Source: Oceanobacillus kimchii X50 (GTDB lineage: Bacteria; Bacillota; Bacilli; Bacillales; Amphibacillaceae). Taken from it: DNA of 64,000 bases. This document shows positions 44,025 to 53,131 of the stretch, piece by piece. Position 1 is the stretch's first letter. Every line of letters starts with the position of its first letter. A program made the position numbers and the translations under genes. The stretch is taken from positions 1,262,659 through 1,326,658 of the forward strand of contig NZ_CM001792.1 of NCBI RefSeq assembly GCF_000340475.1. Direction: 5' to 3'. The notes beneath the pieces were generated by a model. It was not told where the DNA came from, did no database searches, and was given only the letters and a program-made list of their open reading frames with translations.

Positions 44025-44744
44025 ATGATTCCGCTAGTTTATGATCAATTAAATAGGTTTGGTGAAGACGATACATTTTTTCTTTCCCTATTAAAAGAGA
44101 TAAAAGGGAAAAATCTAGCTGATCTAGGTTGTGGAACAGGAAGGCTCACCTTACATTTTGCTAAAGCAGGATTTGATATAACCGCAATCGATCCAAATAA
44201 AGAAGCAATTGAGCTTGCTAAGACGAAACAAACATCCAATCAAGTTGAATGGATTATTGGAGATAGTGGGGATCTAAAGACAAACACATATGATGTGGTG
44301 ATTATGACTGCAAATGTTGCGCAAGTGTTTCTTACAGATGTGGATTGGGAGCAAGTAACAAGTGATGTTTTTCGTTCATTGAAAGAAGGCGGTTCTTTCA
44401 TATTTGATACACGTAATCCAAAGGCTGAAGTGTGGAAAAAATGGATGGCAGATAAAACACCCGATGTTGCAACACATCCTAAGACAGGAGAAGAATTAGA
44501 AATTTGGACCGAATACGATGGAATGGACGAAAAACAAATATTTACGTTCTATGAAACTGTAAAAAGTGTTAAGTCTGGAGAGGTTATCCAACGTGAAAAA
44601 CTGCAATTGCGATTTCGTAATCAAAAAGAAGTAAAGGTTGCCTTAGAAAAATCAGGATTTTCTGATGTTAAATGTTATGGAGATTGGGAATTAAAAGAGG
44701 CAAGTGAAGAATCATCATCATTTATCTTCTATGGTACAAAATAA
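44025..44744 (+). CDS. Class I SAM-dependent methyltransferase
   Basis: 239 residues. Motif I LADLGCGTGRLTLHFA, motif II FDITAIDPNKEAI and the post-I IIGDSGDL are clear. The C-terminal half (IFTFYETVKSV, KLQLRFRN) is of the small-molecule methyltransferase kind. Substrate unknown. ATG follows CGAGG. Middle gene of the GNAT-methyltransferase-HIT run. Confidence 0.85.
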   Translation: MIPLVYDQLNRFGEDDTFFLSLLKEIKGKNLADLGCGTGRLTLHFAKAGFDITAIDPNKEAIELAKTKQTSNQVEWIIGDSGDLKTNTYDVVIMTANVAQVFLTDVDWEQVTSDVFRSLKEGGSFIFDTRNPKAEVWKKWMADKTPDVATHPKTGEELEIWTEYDGMDEKQIFTFYETVKSVKSGEVIQREKLQLRFRNQKEVKVALEKSGFSDVKCYGDWELKEASEESSSFIFYGTK

Positions 44745-44771
44745 TGATCAGAAAATATGGAGGGGGAGTAT

Positions 44772-45101
44772 ATGATGGAAGATTTTTATTGTGATGAAGT
44801 TTTAAGTGGTAATACGTTAGTGGAGAAGGTCGTGGAAACAGAAAATGTATTAGCGTACCATCATACAAATCCATATTGGCCCACTCATATAGTTGCCATC
44901 CCGAAAGTTCATATTGACTCTCTTCTTTCTTTGGAAGAAAAAGATAATGATTTATTATTGGAGTTGTTTTTTGTAATCAAGCAGGTTGCAACTATGGTAA
45001 AGGAAGAAGATGGCGCGTGTCGTGTCATTACAAACCTAGGTAATTATCAAGATTCAAAACACCTTCATTGGCATATAATATCTGGAAAGAAATTTAGATA
45101 A
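44772..45101 (+). CDS. HIT family nucleotide hydrolase
   Basis: 109 residues from ATG 44772 behind GGAGGGGG. HLHWHIISGKKFR near the end is the histidine-triad motif (HxHxH); YWPTHIVAIPKVH is the matching N-terminal strand. HIT enzymes cleave AMP or similar groups from nucleotide conjugates. Last gene of the run; a terminator follows. Confidence 0.85.
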   Translation: MMEDFYCDEVLSGNTLVEKVVETENVLAYHHTNPYWPTHIVAIPKVHIDSLLSLEEKDNDLLLELFFVIKQVATMVKEEDGACRVITNLGNYQDSKHLHWHIISGKKFR

Positions 45102-45123
45102 TAATTGTTTAGTTTAAAAAAAA

Positions 45124-45150
45124 CGAAAGTCTCAGGTAGAGACTTTTTTT
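45124..45150 (+). terminator. Terminator of the GNAT-methyltransferase-HIT operon
   Basis: AAAGTCTC and GAGACTTT form the stem, followed by a T run. Confidence 0.85.
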
Positions 45151-45169
45151 ATTTTATTTAAAAATTATC

Positions 45170-45234
45170 TTGACGGTCATATAACTGCTATGTATAATTT
45201 AAATCGTAATCATTACGAGTCGTAACTGTTACGA
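45170..45234 (+). promoter_or_regulatory. Sigma-A promoter with two Zur boxes
   Basis: TTGACG (45170-45175), 17 bases, TATAAT (45193-45198). Just downstream lie two perfect 7-1-7 palindromes, TCGTAATCATTACGA (45204-45218) and TCGTAACTGTTACGA (45220-45234), each matching the Bacillus Zur consensus. Zinc-loaded Zur should shut off the zinT gene. Confidence 0.92.
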
Positions 45235-45256
45235 TTTAATAAAGGAGAGAATCATT

Positions 45257-46258
45257 ATGAGAAAAATATGGGGAAAGAGATTTAGTGTTCTATTACTAAG
45301 TCTACTATTTATAATGGGCTGTCAATCAGCAGATGATAATTCCGAAGAAGGAGCAAATGCTGAAGAAGAAAATGATCATAATCATGAGGTAGAGATTGGA
45401 GATGCACCAGAAAAAGTAAATATTAATGGAGTATCTGATCATTATCATACAGGTGATTTAATCAAATTAACTGCAGAGCTTGAAGAAGATAGTGAATTTG
45501 ATCATTGGCATTGGTACATAAGAGATTCATCCAGTGATGAATGGGAAGCAGTACCAGAATTAGATGATACGAAATTTTTTGGTGATGCGGAAACTGATGG
45601 ACAACAAATTATAGCAGTATTGTTTAATGATAATCATGAACCTTATGCTCAATCAGAAGTTATAGAAGTTGTAATAGATGATCACGGGCATGGACATAGT
45701 CATGCGCATGATGAAGAATCTGAACAAATTTATAATGGTTATTTTGAAGATGAACAAGTAGAAGATCGTACTTTAGGAGACTGGGAAGGCGATTGGCAAT
45801 CTGTATATCCATTACATCAAAATGGTACACTAGATGAAGTCTATGCACACAAAGCTGAAGAAAGTGATGACATGACAGAAGAAGAATACAAGGATTATTA
45901 TGAAACTGGTTATGTAACTGACGTAAATAGAATTGTCATTAATGGTAATGAAGTAACTTTCTTTGAGGGAGAAGAAGAACAAACTGGTGAGTACCAATAT
46001 GATGGGTATGAAATTTTAAATTATGAAGCAGGAAATCGAGGAGTAAGATTTATATTTAAACTAGATGAAGAGTCTGAAGGCTTACCAACTTATATTCAAT
46101 TTAGCGATCATTCAATATTCCCAACTGATTCTGGACATTTCCACCTTTATTGGGGGGATGACAGACAAGCGTTGTTAGAAGAAGTCGAACACTGGCCAAC
46201 ATACTATCCATCTGAAATGAGTGAAGAAGATATCGTTCATGAGATGATCGCACACTAA
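45257..46258 (+). CDS. zinT: ZinT-domain zinc-binding lipoprotein
   Basis: 333 residues from ATG 45257 behind AAAGGAGAG. A lipoprotein signal (LLLSLLFIMGCQS) precedes an acidic, His-rich linker, an Ig-like region (VNINGVSDHYHTGDLIKLT, about 50-135), a His cluster (DDHGHGHSHAHDEE near 150) and a ZinT domain (about 160-333: LGDWEGDWQSVYPLHQNG, FSDHSIFPTDSGHFHLYWG). The ZinT domain resembles the C-terminus of AdcA. It should bind zinc at the membrane surface in zinc starvation. The N-terminal Ig-like part is an unusual addition. Confidence 0.9.
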   Translation: MRKIWGKRFSVLLLSLLFIMGCQSADDNSEEGANAEEENDHNHEVEIGDAPEKVNINGVSDHYHTGDLIKLTAELEEDSEFDHWHWYIRDSSSDEWEAVPELDDTKFFGDAETDGQQIIAVLFNDNHEPYAQSEVIEVVIDDHGHGHSHAHDEESEQIYNGYFEDEQVEDRTLGDWEGDWQSVYPLHQNGTLDEVYAHKAEESDDMTEEEYKDYYETGYVTDVNRIVINGNEVTFFEGEEEQTGEYQYDGYEILNYEAGNRGVRFIFKLDEESEGLPTYIQFSDHSIFPTDSGHFHLYWGDDRQALLEEVEHWPTYYPSEMSEEDIVHEMIAH

Positions 46259-46275
46259 TATATTTGCAAGCAAGT

Positions 46276-46308
46276 AGAGAATCCGATATTAATTGGGTTC
46301 TCTTTTTT
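46276..46308 (+). terminator. Terminator of zinT
   Basis: AGAGAATCC and GGGTTCTCT form the stem, then TTTTTT. Confidence 0.75.
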
Positions 46309-46655
46309 AATCAATTTCATATTAAATGGTGATCAGTTTAATTTTCTTTGCAGACGGCAGCTTTTTAGCAGGCACGGCTTTAACTAACTAGGTTAAAGAA
46401 AACCACTTTTCCTACTGGATTTTCAAGCTCTTTTTTTCTGACCACGAGTCGTCGTCTTCCAATACAATCAAAGCCAAGTATTTCCTATAATCCATACTAA
46501 ATTTATTCATATGAAAATATAAAAGGAAAATAGGATATGAATATAGAAATAATACTTAGTACCGATTAACAACAAACAGATCTCTTTAATTTTATTAAGT
46601 AAAACTTAGGATATTCTGCTTGTAACAAACGGGATAAATATAAGGAGTAATTGGA
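46309..46655. other. Gene-free region
   Basis: A moderately GC-richer patch near 46350-46470 (CGGCAGC, GGCACGGC, ACGAGTCGTCGTC) looks unlike its flanks and may be a scar of inserted DNA. No ORF with a start signal. Confidence 0.4.
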
Positions 46656-47282
46656 ATGAAAATCTCTAAAAATGTTGGTATAACAAGTTGGATTCTTACT
46701 TGTATGTATTTTGTAATTGAACCTTTTTTTGTGATGTCTTCCATCGCTCCGTATAATTTGATGGATCATGCAATGAGTGATTTGGGAGTTACGAGTTGTG
46801 GCGAATATACCTATCCTTTAGCAGCTTATGATATTTGCTCTCCTTATCATTTTTGGATGAATATATTATTTATTGTTAACGGGATTACATTTTCAATAGG
46901 GATACTATATCTTTCTCAACAGCTAGAACAAAATAAAAAGAATCGGATAGGTACTATTTGTTTATTGTTATTAGCATTAGGAAATATTGTTTCTGGATTT
47001 ATTCCTGCAGATGTAAATTTATTCTGGCATTCTATTTTTGCACAGTTAGGAATGGTAACTTTTTTAATTGGGTTATGGTTATTTGGAAAATTATTAGTCA
47101 GAGGGAAATGGTGGACTTATTGCATATTGGTTTCTCTCATCATTTTAGTAGTTTTTATTGTGCTACTTATCTTTATCTCTTTACCAGCAGGACTACTTCA
47201 ACGTATGTTTTATGGTGTTACATTTCTGTGGGGTACTGTCTTAGCAGTTATTTTAGCTAATAATAAAGGTGCGTATAGGTGA
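46656..47282 (+). CDS. DUF998 membrane protein
   Basis: 208 residues, six predicted spans. MDHAMSDLGVTSCGEYTYP near residue 36 is the DUF998 landmark (SxLG near helix 1). Function unknown in this family. ATG follows AAGGAG. Confidence 0.8.
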   Translation: MKISKNVGITSWILTCMYFVIEPFFVMSSIAPYNLMDHAMSDLGVTSCGEYTYPLAAYDICSPYHFWMNILFIVNGITFSIGILYLSQQLEQNKKNRIGTICLLLLALGNIVSGFIPADVNLFWHSIFAQLGMVTFLIGLWLFGKLLVRGKWWTYCILVSLIILVVFIVLLIFISLPAGLLQRMFYGVTFLWGTVLAVILANNKGAYR

Positions 47283-47434
47283 ATATTTAAAGGAAAGATG
47301 TTTTACTTAAATTTTGAAAGGTGTGATAGCAATGAACCAGATTTCAGTTAAAAAGGTGATTGAAAAGTAGTTTGATTCTTTTAATCTTCTTTTCAATCGT
47401 TGGTAGTATAAATTTTAATGAAAAGAGGATTCAC

Positions 47435-47968
47435 ATGTATAAAGATCGAGAGTTGACAATACGGCCAATTAAAGAAAAAGATTTGAAACGTCTATGGGAA
47501 TTAATTTACAAAGAAGATAAACCCGAGTGGAAGCAATGGGATGCTCCATACTTCTCCCATAAAAGTATTTCTTATGAACGTTTCTTGAAAGAATCTGACT
47601 CATGGATTGATACTAAATCTAGATGGGTAATTTGTGTAGATAATGATGTATATGGTACAGTTTCTTACTATTATGAAGATGAACAAAAGAATTGGCTAGA
47701 GATGGGGATTATCTTTTATGAAGGCAATAATTGGGGTAAAGGCTATGGAACAAGAGCTTTAAAGTTATGGATAAACCATCTATTTGATCAATTGCCTGTA
47801 GTTAGAGTAGGTTTGACTACATGGTCTGGAAATAAGAGGATGATTCGTGTTGCTGAAAAGTTAGGAATGATGATGGAAGGAAAAATACGTAAAGTCCGTT
47901 ATTATAATGGAGAGTATTACGACTCTATACGTATGGGGATTTTACGGGAAGAGTGGAATTATAAATAA
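47435..47968 (+). CDS. GNAT family N-acetyltransferase, RimJ/RimL type
   Basis: 177 residues from ATG 47435 behind AGAGGA; the frame upstream encodes an unrelated hydrophobic stretch. GIIFYEGNNWGKGYGTRAL near residue 92 is the acetyl-CoA motif; VGLTTWSGNKRMIRVAEKLG is typical of the Acetyltransf_3 group. Substrate unknown. Confidence 0.82.
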   Translation: MYKDRELTIRPIKEKDLKRLWELIYKEDKPEWKQWDAPYFSHKSISYERFLKESDSWIDTKSRWVICVDNDVYGTVSYYYEDEQKNWLEMGIIFYEGNNWGKGYGTRALKLWINHLFDQLPVVRVGLTTWSGNKRMIRVAEKLGMMMEGKIRKVRYYNGEYYDSIRMGILREEWNYK

Positions 47969-47971
47969 TAT

Positions 47972-48010
47972 TAAAGAGGAGACTCTATTCCGAAGAGTCT
48001 CCTCTTTTGT
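47972..48010. terminator. Bidirectional terminator
   Basis: AAGAGGAGACTC (47974-47985) and GAGTCTCCTCTT (47995-48006) form a 12-bp stem between convergent genes. Confidence 0.85.
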
Positions 48011-48015
48011 AAAAC

Positions 48016-49203
48016 CTATTTATCAGTAGCAATAGAGAATAATGATTTATCTTCTATCTTATGCGTTATTATCATCAATAGCATACCGAATAATATCATT
48101 CCAGCTGCAACAAATGTGATTTGTGAAAAAGAAAAACCAGAATTTAATAGTAAACTTCCTAATGTTGCACCAATAGAATTTGCCAGATTAAAAACGGAAG
48201 CGGCAATGGTACCAGATAGAGCTGGTGCTTCTGTAGCAGCTAGAATAATTTTTGAGTTTAGAATTGGAGTGGTTCCGAATGTTCCTGCTCCAAATAGAAA
48301 ACATGCAACATAAGCAAGAAATGGTACAGATAATAAAAATGTAAATAAAAATAGCACTGCACCAAGTATTGCTAAGGTAACGATTAAACGTTCGGTTAAC
48401 TTTGAAGGATGAATTCTTCCCGAGACAAAATTGCCAATAACGGCTCCTAGCCCAAATAAAAACAGCCCGATTGTGACACCTGTCACGCCAAAACCAGCAA
48501 TTTCTCTTAACATAGGTTCTTTAAACGTATATGCAGTGAAAACACCAGAAAAACCAAAGACAATAACCGCAATGATCATTAGTATATTTTTATTTTTTAA
48601 TACGGTTAATTCTTTTCTAAGTTTCGGTTGTTCTGCTGGCCTAATGTTCGGAGTAACTAAAAGTAAACCAATTAAAGTAATCGCACCTAATAAGGCTATA
48701 ATCCAAAAAACAAGTCTCCAATCAAAAAAACCACCAACAAACGATCCGAATGGAACACCAAGCATAACAGCAATAGTTAACCCACCTTGAACAGCAGCTA
48801 TGGCACTAGTTCTTTTTTCTGGTTTAGAAATTTCAACAGCAAGACTCATGGTTAAACCAAAGAAAGGTGCATGCATCGTTGCTGACAGCAATCTTGATAA
48901 TAGAAGCACTTCAAAATTTGGAGCTAGTGCTGCAACGATATTACTTATAATAAATATAGATATTAATCCAATTAATAAGGGTTTAGGTGAGTACTTTACT
49001 GTAACCATCCGTAAGATAGGTCCGAATACAGCAACGCTAATAGCATAAACACTTAATAAAAGTCCTGTAGTAGATACTGGTACATCCAGGTCTGTAGCGA
49101 ATTGTGTTAGTAATCCAGTAACAACATATTCTGTCATTCCTATCGCGAATGTACCAATCATAAAGATAGCTAGAATAGTATTTCGAGAAAATTTCATTGG
49201 CAT
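48016..49203 (-). CDS. MFS efflux transporter, AraJ/PbuE type
   Basis: 395 residues, twelve predicted spans. FMIGTFAIGMTEYVVTGLL at the start, LLSRLLSATMHAPFFG and the RTSAIAAVQGGLTIAVMLG stretch are typical of the DHA1 subgroup with AraJ and PbuE, which export sugars, purines or drugs. The ATG follows GAGGTGAGA. Substrate unknown. Confidence 0.85.
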   Translation of the reverse strand: MPMKFSRNTILAIFMIGTFAIGMTEYVVTGLLTQFATDLDVPVSTTGLLLSVYAISVAVFGPILRMVTVKYSPKPLLIGLISIFIISNIVAALAPNFEVLLLSRLLSATMHAPFFGLTMSLAVEISKPEKRTSAIAAVQGGLTIAVMLGVPFGSFVGGFFDWRLVFWIIALLGAITLIGLLLVTPNIRPAEQPKLRKELTVLKNKNILMIIAVIVFGFSGVFTAYTFKEPMLREIAGFGVTGVTIGLFLFGLGAVIGNFVSGRIHPSKLTERLIVTLAILGAVLFLFTFLLSVPFLAYVACFLFGAGTFGTTPILNSKIILAATEAPALSGTIAASVFNLANSIGATLGSLLLNSGFSFSQITFVAAGMILFGMLLMIITHKIEDKSLFSIATDK

Positions 49204-49383
49204 ATCATCTCACCTCTTTGTTAAAAAAATACATAGTGAATATGATATGACAGAAGCTACCTGATGTCTAGAGTAAAAATAATTATAGAAAAAATTACTT
49301 CATTTGCCTCTTTGACTTCAATAAAAAAAGGAGTAGAATATACTAAGTTAATGAAATGAAATTACATAATGAAGGTGAGATAC

Positions 49384-50616
49384 ATGAAAGAAAAATTAAA
49401 AGCATATCGATTTCCTATTATTTTACTGGCATCAATCATTATTGGGAGTATTATAGGGATTTTATTTGGTGAAGAAGCTACTATTATTAAACCACTTGGG
49501 GATTTATTTATTAATTTGTTATTTATGATTGTTATACCTTTAGTTTTCTTTACCATATCATCAGCGATTGCTGGTATGGATAGTATGAAACGTCTTGGGA
49601 AGATTTTGGGCTCTATGATTACGGTTTTTGTTGTTACAGGAATAATTGCATCTGTATTTATGTTAGTTGCTACTGTTATTTTTGAACCGGGTTCTGGTGT
49701 AAATATTCCCTTGGATACACCAGAAAATGTGGAAGAACAAAGCTTATCGGAACAATTGGTTAATACGTTTACAGTACCAGATTTTGTTGATTTATTTTCC
49801 CGAGACAATATGTTAGCACTAATTGTTTTTTCTGTATTGATTGGTGTAGCGACTGGTTTAACTGGGGAGAAGGGTAGACCATTCGCTACATTTCTAACTA
49901 GTGCTTCTGAAGTGTTTATGAAAATCATAAAACTCGTGATGTACTATGCCCCAATTGGTCTTGGAGCGTACTTTGCAGCACTTGTTGGAGAATTTGGAGC
50001 GGAATTAATTGGGGATTATGCGAAAGCAATTATCATTTATTACCCAGTTTCCGTATTATATTTTGCAATTGGCTTTACCTTATATGCATTTCTTGCTGGT
50101 GGTAAGAAGGGAGTTACTCGTTTTTGGAAAAATATCTTAGCTCCGGCAGCAACTTCACTTGGTACTGGAAGTAGTATCGCTGCTTTACCTGTAAACTTAC
50201 AAGCGGCTAAACGTATTGGTGTTCCAAAGGATGTTCGTGAAACGGTACTTCCTTTAGGGGCAACGATTCATATGGATGGATCGTGTTTATCTGCAATGCT
50301 TAAAATTGCATTTGTCTTTGGCGTATTCAATATGGATTTCTCGGGATTTGATACTTTCCTAACTGCTATTGGAATATGCTTGTTGTCTGGAATTGTGATG
50401 AGTGGAATTCCAGGTGGCGGATTTATGGGAGAAATGATGATAATCACACTGTATGGTTTACCAATGGAAGCATTACCAATCATAACTGCCATTGGAGTAG
50501 TGGTTGATCCGCCTGCAACGATGGTTAATGTTACTGGTGATACCGTATCAAGTATGTTAGTAACCAGACAAATTGAAGGAAAAGATTGGATGGAGAAGAG
50601 TGAAAATTTGACCTAG
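49384..50616 (+). CDS. Dicarboxylate/amino acid:cation symporter (GltP/DctA family)
   Basis: 410 residues from ATG 49384 behind AAGGTGAG. SLGTGSSIAALPVNLQAA near residue 260 is the first re-entrant hairpin, GATIHMDGSCLSAMLK the NMDGT-like unwound helix with Met-Asp-Gly, and PGGGFMGEMM the second hairpin. It imports glutamate, aspartate or dicarboxylates with sodium or protons. NMDG is HMDG here, with His for Asn. Single-gene unit. Confidence 0.88.
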   Translation: MKEKLKAYRFPIILLASIIIGSIIGILFGEEATIIKPLGDLFINLLFMIVIPLVFFTISSAIAGMDSMKRLGKILGSMITVFVVTGIIASVFMLVATVIFEPGSGVNIPLDTPENVEEQSLSEQLVNTFTVPDFVDLFSRDNMLALIVFSVLIGVATGLTGEKGRPFATFLTSASEVFMKIIKLVMYYAPIGLGAYFAALVGEFGAELIGDYAKAIIIYYPVSVLYFAIGFTLYAFLAGGKKGVTRFWKNILAPAATSLGTGSSIAALPVNLQAAKRIGVPKDVRETVLPLGATIHMDGSCLSAMLKIAFVFGVFNMDFSGFDTFLTAIGICLLSGIVMSGIPGGGFMGEMMIITLYGLPMEALPIITAIGVVVDPPATMVNVTGDTVSSMLVTRQIEGKDWMEKSENLT

Positions 50617-50725
50617 ACTTTTAAGGGTCCTTGCTAAATAAACGGAGTAAAAAAGTATCTTTACATTATATTCCATTATTGGTAAGCTTGGGTTGTTAGT
50701 AAATGACATTTAAATAGAATTTTTT

Positions 50726-50822
50726 TCACACTAGGGGAGCTATGGTAAATAGCTGAGATGAACATTGGATTGTTTAGACCCTTTATACTCGAACAGGATA
50801 ATGCCTGCGTGAGGAAGTGTGG
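50726..50822 (+). promoter_or_regulatory. TPP riboswitch (THI-box)
   Basis: CACACTAGGGGAGCT, AGCTGAGATGAA, GACCCTT, CGAACAGGATAATGCCTGCG and GAGGAAGTGTG match the THI-box with P1 arms CACACT/AGTGTG. It is followed by an intrinsic terminator, so thiamine pyrophosphate should stop transcription. Confidence 0.92.
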
Positions 50823-50842
50823 TCAATAGGCATAAGTATATT

Positions 50843-50876
50843 GACTACATTCTCTCATGATGAATGTGGTCTTTTT
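50843..50876 (+). terminator. Expression-platform terminator of the TPP riboswitch
   Basis: GACTACATTC and GAATGTGGTC form the stem, followed by CTTTTTG. Confidence 0.85.
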
Positions 50877-51140
50877 GTTTGTTTCAAAGAGGTTGTTCAA
50901 AGAGTCTGGTGAAAATAACACAGATCAGGGGGGAACTTCTGCTAAGATCGCCCACGTCCTGTGGACAACGCAGAAATCACCACATCCTGTGGAAGCTCGT
51001 TGGCTTGCTTTAGTTCCTCACGTATTAACTGCATACGTTCCGGTACTCAAAGCTAAGCCGCCTCGATCTTCTCGGTCCTTTTCATCCACCCTTTTAAACC
51101 CACACTTAAAGTGAAAAAGTTCGCTAAGGAGGAAAAATCT
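50877..51140. other. GC-richer non-coding segment before lipM
   Basis: About half G+C, unlike its flanks. It holds two similar blocks, CCACGTCCTGTGGAC and CCACATCCTGTGGAA, 29 bases apart, both with CCAC/GTGG dyads. An 85-codon frame is open but has no sensible composition. It looks like an inserted repeat element or old insertion between the riboswitch and lipM. Confidence 0.55.
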
Positions 51141-51962
51141 TTGCGAGAAAAATGGGCGTTCGTAGAAAACACTCCACAAGATGCAGCGATTAATATGGCA
51201 CTAGACGAAGCTTTGTTGCATTGGCATCAAAAAGGTGAAATTCCACCAACTTTGCGATTTTATCGATGGAATGAACCGACACTCTCTATAGGATATTTTC
51301 AGAAAGTAGATGGTAAAATTGATCTTGAAGGTATTAAAAAGCATCAATGTCAATTGGTAAGAAGAATGACCGGTGGAAGTGCTGTCCTGCATGATGATGA
51401 ATTGACATACAGTATTGTCATTTCAGAAAGGCATGAGAGAGTTGCATCATCTATTCGTCAAGCATATTACGATTTATCAAAAGGTATATTAAGAGCCTAT
51501 CAATTGCTGGGGATTGAAGTAGATTATGCACATGAGCCAATCTCTAAAAATCGAAGCACGATTTGTTTTGAGCAACCCGCATTTTATGAATTGCTTGCAA
51601 ATGGAAAGAAAATTTCAGGGAACGCACAAATAAGGAAAAAAGGAATACTACTTCAACATGGATCAATCCCTATATCTATGAATGTGGAGATGCTATTTGA
51701 TTTATTACAATTTCCAACAGATCAAATAAAAAAAAGAAAGAGACAAGGATTTTATGAAAGAGCGACTACTATTAATAAGGAGTTAGGAGAAAAGCAATCC
51801 TATAAAGTGGTAAGAGATGCTTTTCAACAAGGTTTTTCAGAAATTTTAAATATCGAATTAGAGCCAATAACGTTGACAGAAGAACAGTGGAAAGAAGTGT
51901 ATCAGATTGCCGAAGCTAAATATTCGAAGAGTAATATAAAAGGAGCTGTTTCACATGTCTAA
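51141..51962 (+). CDS. lipM: Octanoyltransferase LipM
   Basis: 273 residues from TTG 51141 behind AAGGAGG; the frame is open ten codons earlier. The BPL_LplA_LipB fold shows [37 protein letters not shown] and the Cys nucleophile in [19 protein letters not shown], which separates LipM from ATP-dependent lipoate ligases; the Lys follows in GKKISGNAQ. LipM moves octanoyl groups from ACP to GcvH in Firmicutes. Its 3' end overlaps lipA by 8 bases. Confidence 0.9.
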   Translation: MREKWAFVENTPQDAAINMALDEALLHWHQKGEIPPTLRFYRWNEPTLSIGYFQKVDGKIDLEGIKKHQCQLVRRMTGGSAVLHDDELTYSIVISERHERVASSIRQAYYDLSKGILRAYQLLGIEVDYAHEPISKNRSTICFEQPAFYELLANGKKISGNAQIRKKGILLQHGSIPISMNVEMLFDLLQFPTDQIKKRKRQGFYERATTINKELGEKQSYKVVRDAFQQGFSEILNIELEPITLTEEQWKEVYQIAEAKYSKSNIKGAVSHV

Positions 51963-52899
51963 TCAACAAACTCATGTACGAAAGCCAGATTGGTTAAAAA
52001 CAAGAATTAATACAAACAAATCTTATCGAAACTTAAAAAAGCTGATGCGTGATAATCGGTTAAATACAGTTTGTGAAGAGGCACGCTGTCCAAACTTACA
52101 TGAATGCTGGAGCGAAAGAAAAACAGCTACATTTATGATTTTAGGAGATACGTGTACAAGGGGATGCCGATTCTGTGCAGTAAAAACAGGGCTGCCGAAT
52201 GAGCTGGATTGGGGAGAACCAGAACGTGTGGCTGATTCTGTCACCGTAATGGGTTTAAAACATGTGGTAGTAACAGCAGTCGCTCGAGATGATTTGAATG
52301 ATGGCGGTGCAGCAGTATTTGCAGAAACTGTCCGAGCTATTCGTAGAAAAAATCCAGGTTGTACTATTGAAATTTTGCCTTCTGATATGAAAGGAGATTA
52401 TGAAAGTCTCCATACATTAATGGATAGTGGACCAGATATTTTTAATCATAATATTGAGACCGTTCGAAGACTTACCAAGAGGGTGCGAGCTAGGGCTACG
52501 TATGACCGTTCATTAGAGTTACTCCGACGTGTAAAAGAAATAGCTCCAAAAACACCAACAAAATCTAGTATAATGGTTGGTCTAGGAGAAGAAAAAGAAG
52601 AGATTATTCAAGCAATGGATGATTTATTAAATCATAATGTGGATATTGTTACACTTGGCCAATATTTACAGCCAACGAAAAAACATCTAGAGGTAGTGCG
52701 TTACTATCACCCAGATGAATTTGAAGAACTGAAAAATATTGCCTTAGAAAAAGGCTTTTCCCATTGTGAAGCTGGTCCACTAGTTCGTTCCTCATACCAT
52801 GCGGATGAACAAGTATCTAACGCAGCAGCTCAACGAAGAATTAAATATATGAAAGGTGTAGAGAAGCAAGAAAACACTCAACTGGATTTTAATTTCTGA
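51955..52899 (+). CDS. lipA: Lipoyl synthase LipA
   Basis: 314 residues. [12 protein letters not shown] holds the auxiliary 4Fe-4S cysteines near residues 40-51 and CTRGCRFC the radical-SAM cluster near 66-73; the C-terminal RSSYHADE carries the extra Ser ligand. It inserts sulfur at C6 and C8 of octanoyl groups. The ATG lies inside the end of lipM with AAAGGAGC upstream, so the two enzymes of lipoate synthesis are translationally coupled. Confidence 0.96.
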   Translation: MSNQQTHVRKPDWLKTRINTNKSYRNLKKLMRDNRLNTVCEEARCPNLHECWSERKTATFMILGDTCTRGCRFCAVKTGLPNELDWGEPERVADSVTVMGLKHVVVTAVARDDLNDGGAAVFAETVRAIRRKNPGCTIEILPSDMKGDYESLHTLMDSGPDIFNHNIETVRRLTKRVRARATYDRSLELLRRVKEIAPKTPTKSSIMVGLGEEKEEIIQAMDDLLNHNVDIVTLGQYLQPTKKHLEVVRYYHPDEFEELKNIALEKGFSHCEAGPLVRSSYHADEQVSNAAAQRRIKYMKGVEKQENTQLDFNF

Positions 52900-53131
52900 G
52901 TACCATAAGTAGGGCATAGACAAAGTAAAACGGGTTGCTCAAAAGAAGAATGATAATAAGATTTAGCGGTAGAAATATACTTTATGTGGGGTGAAAGTCT
53001 ACCAGGTGTTATGAGCAATCAGAATCTCACCAGTCACTAGTTAGATAAGCGGAGTATATCTCTGGTTTAAACTAATCATTCGAATTTATCTTTTGAGTAA
53101 ACCCTTTTGTCTTAACCTATTATTAAATAGA
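52900..53131. other. Gene-free intergenic region
   Basis: Contains GGTTGCTCA near 52933 and the related TGAGCAATC near 53010 as a long-range inverted pair. No ORF and no clear terminator for lipA. Confidence 0.4.

Noticed and set aside
47332-47370. 12-codon ORF behind AAAGGTG before the RimJ-like gene
   Set aside because: It might be a leader peptide or another start fragment, but it is too short to support either.
50857-51114. 85-codon ORF after the TPP riboswitch as a real gene
   Set aside because: It begins inside the terminator, has no usable binding site, and its product has no plausible domain composition.
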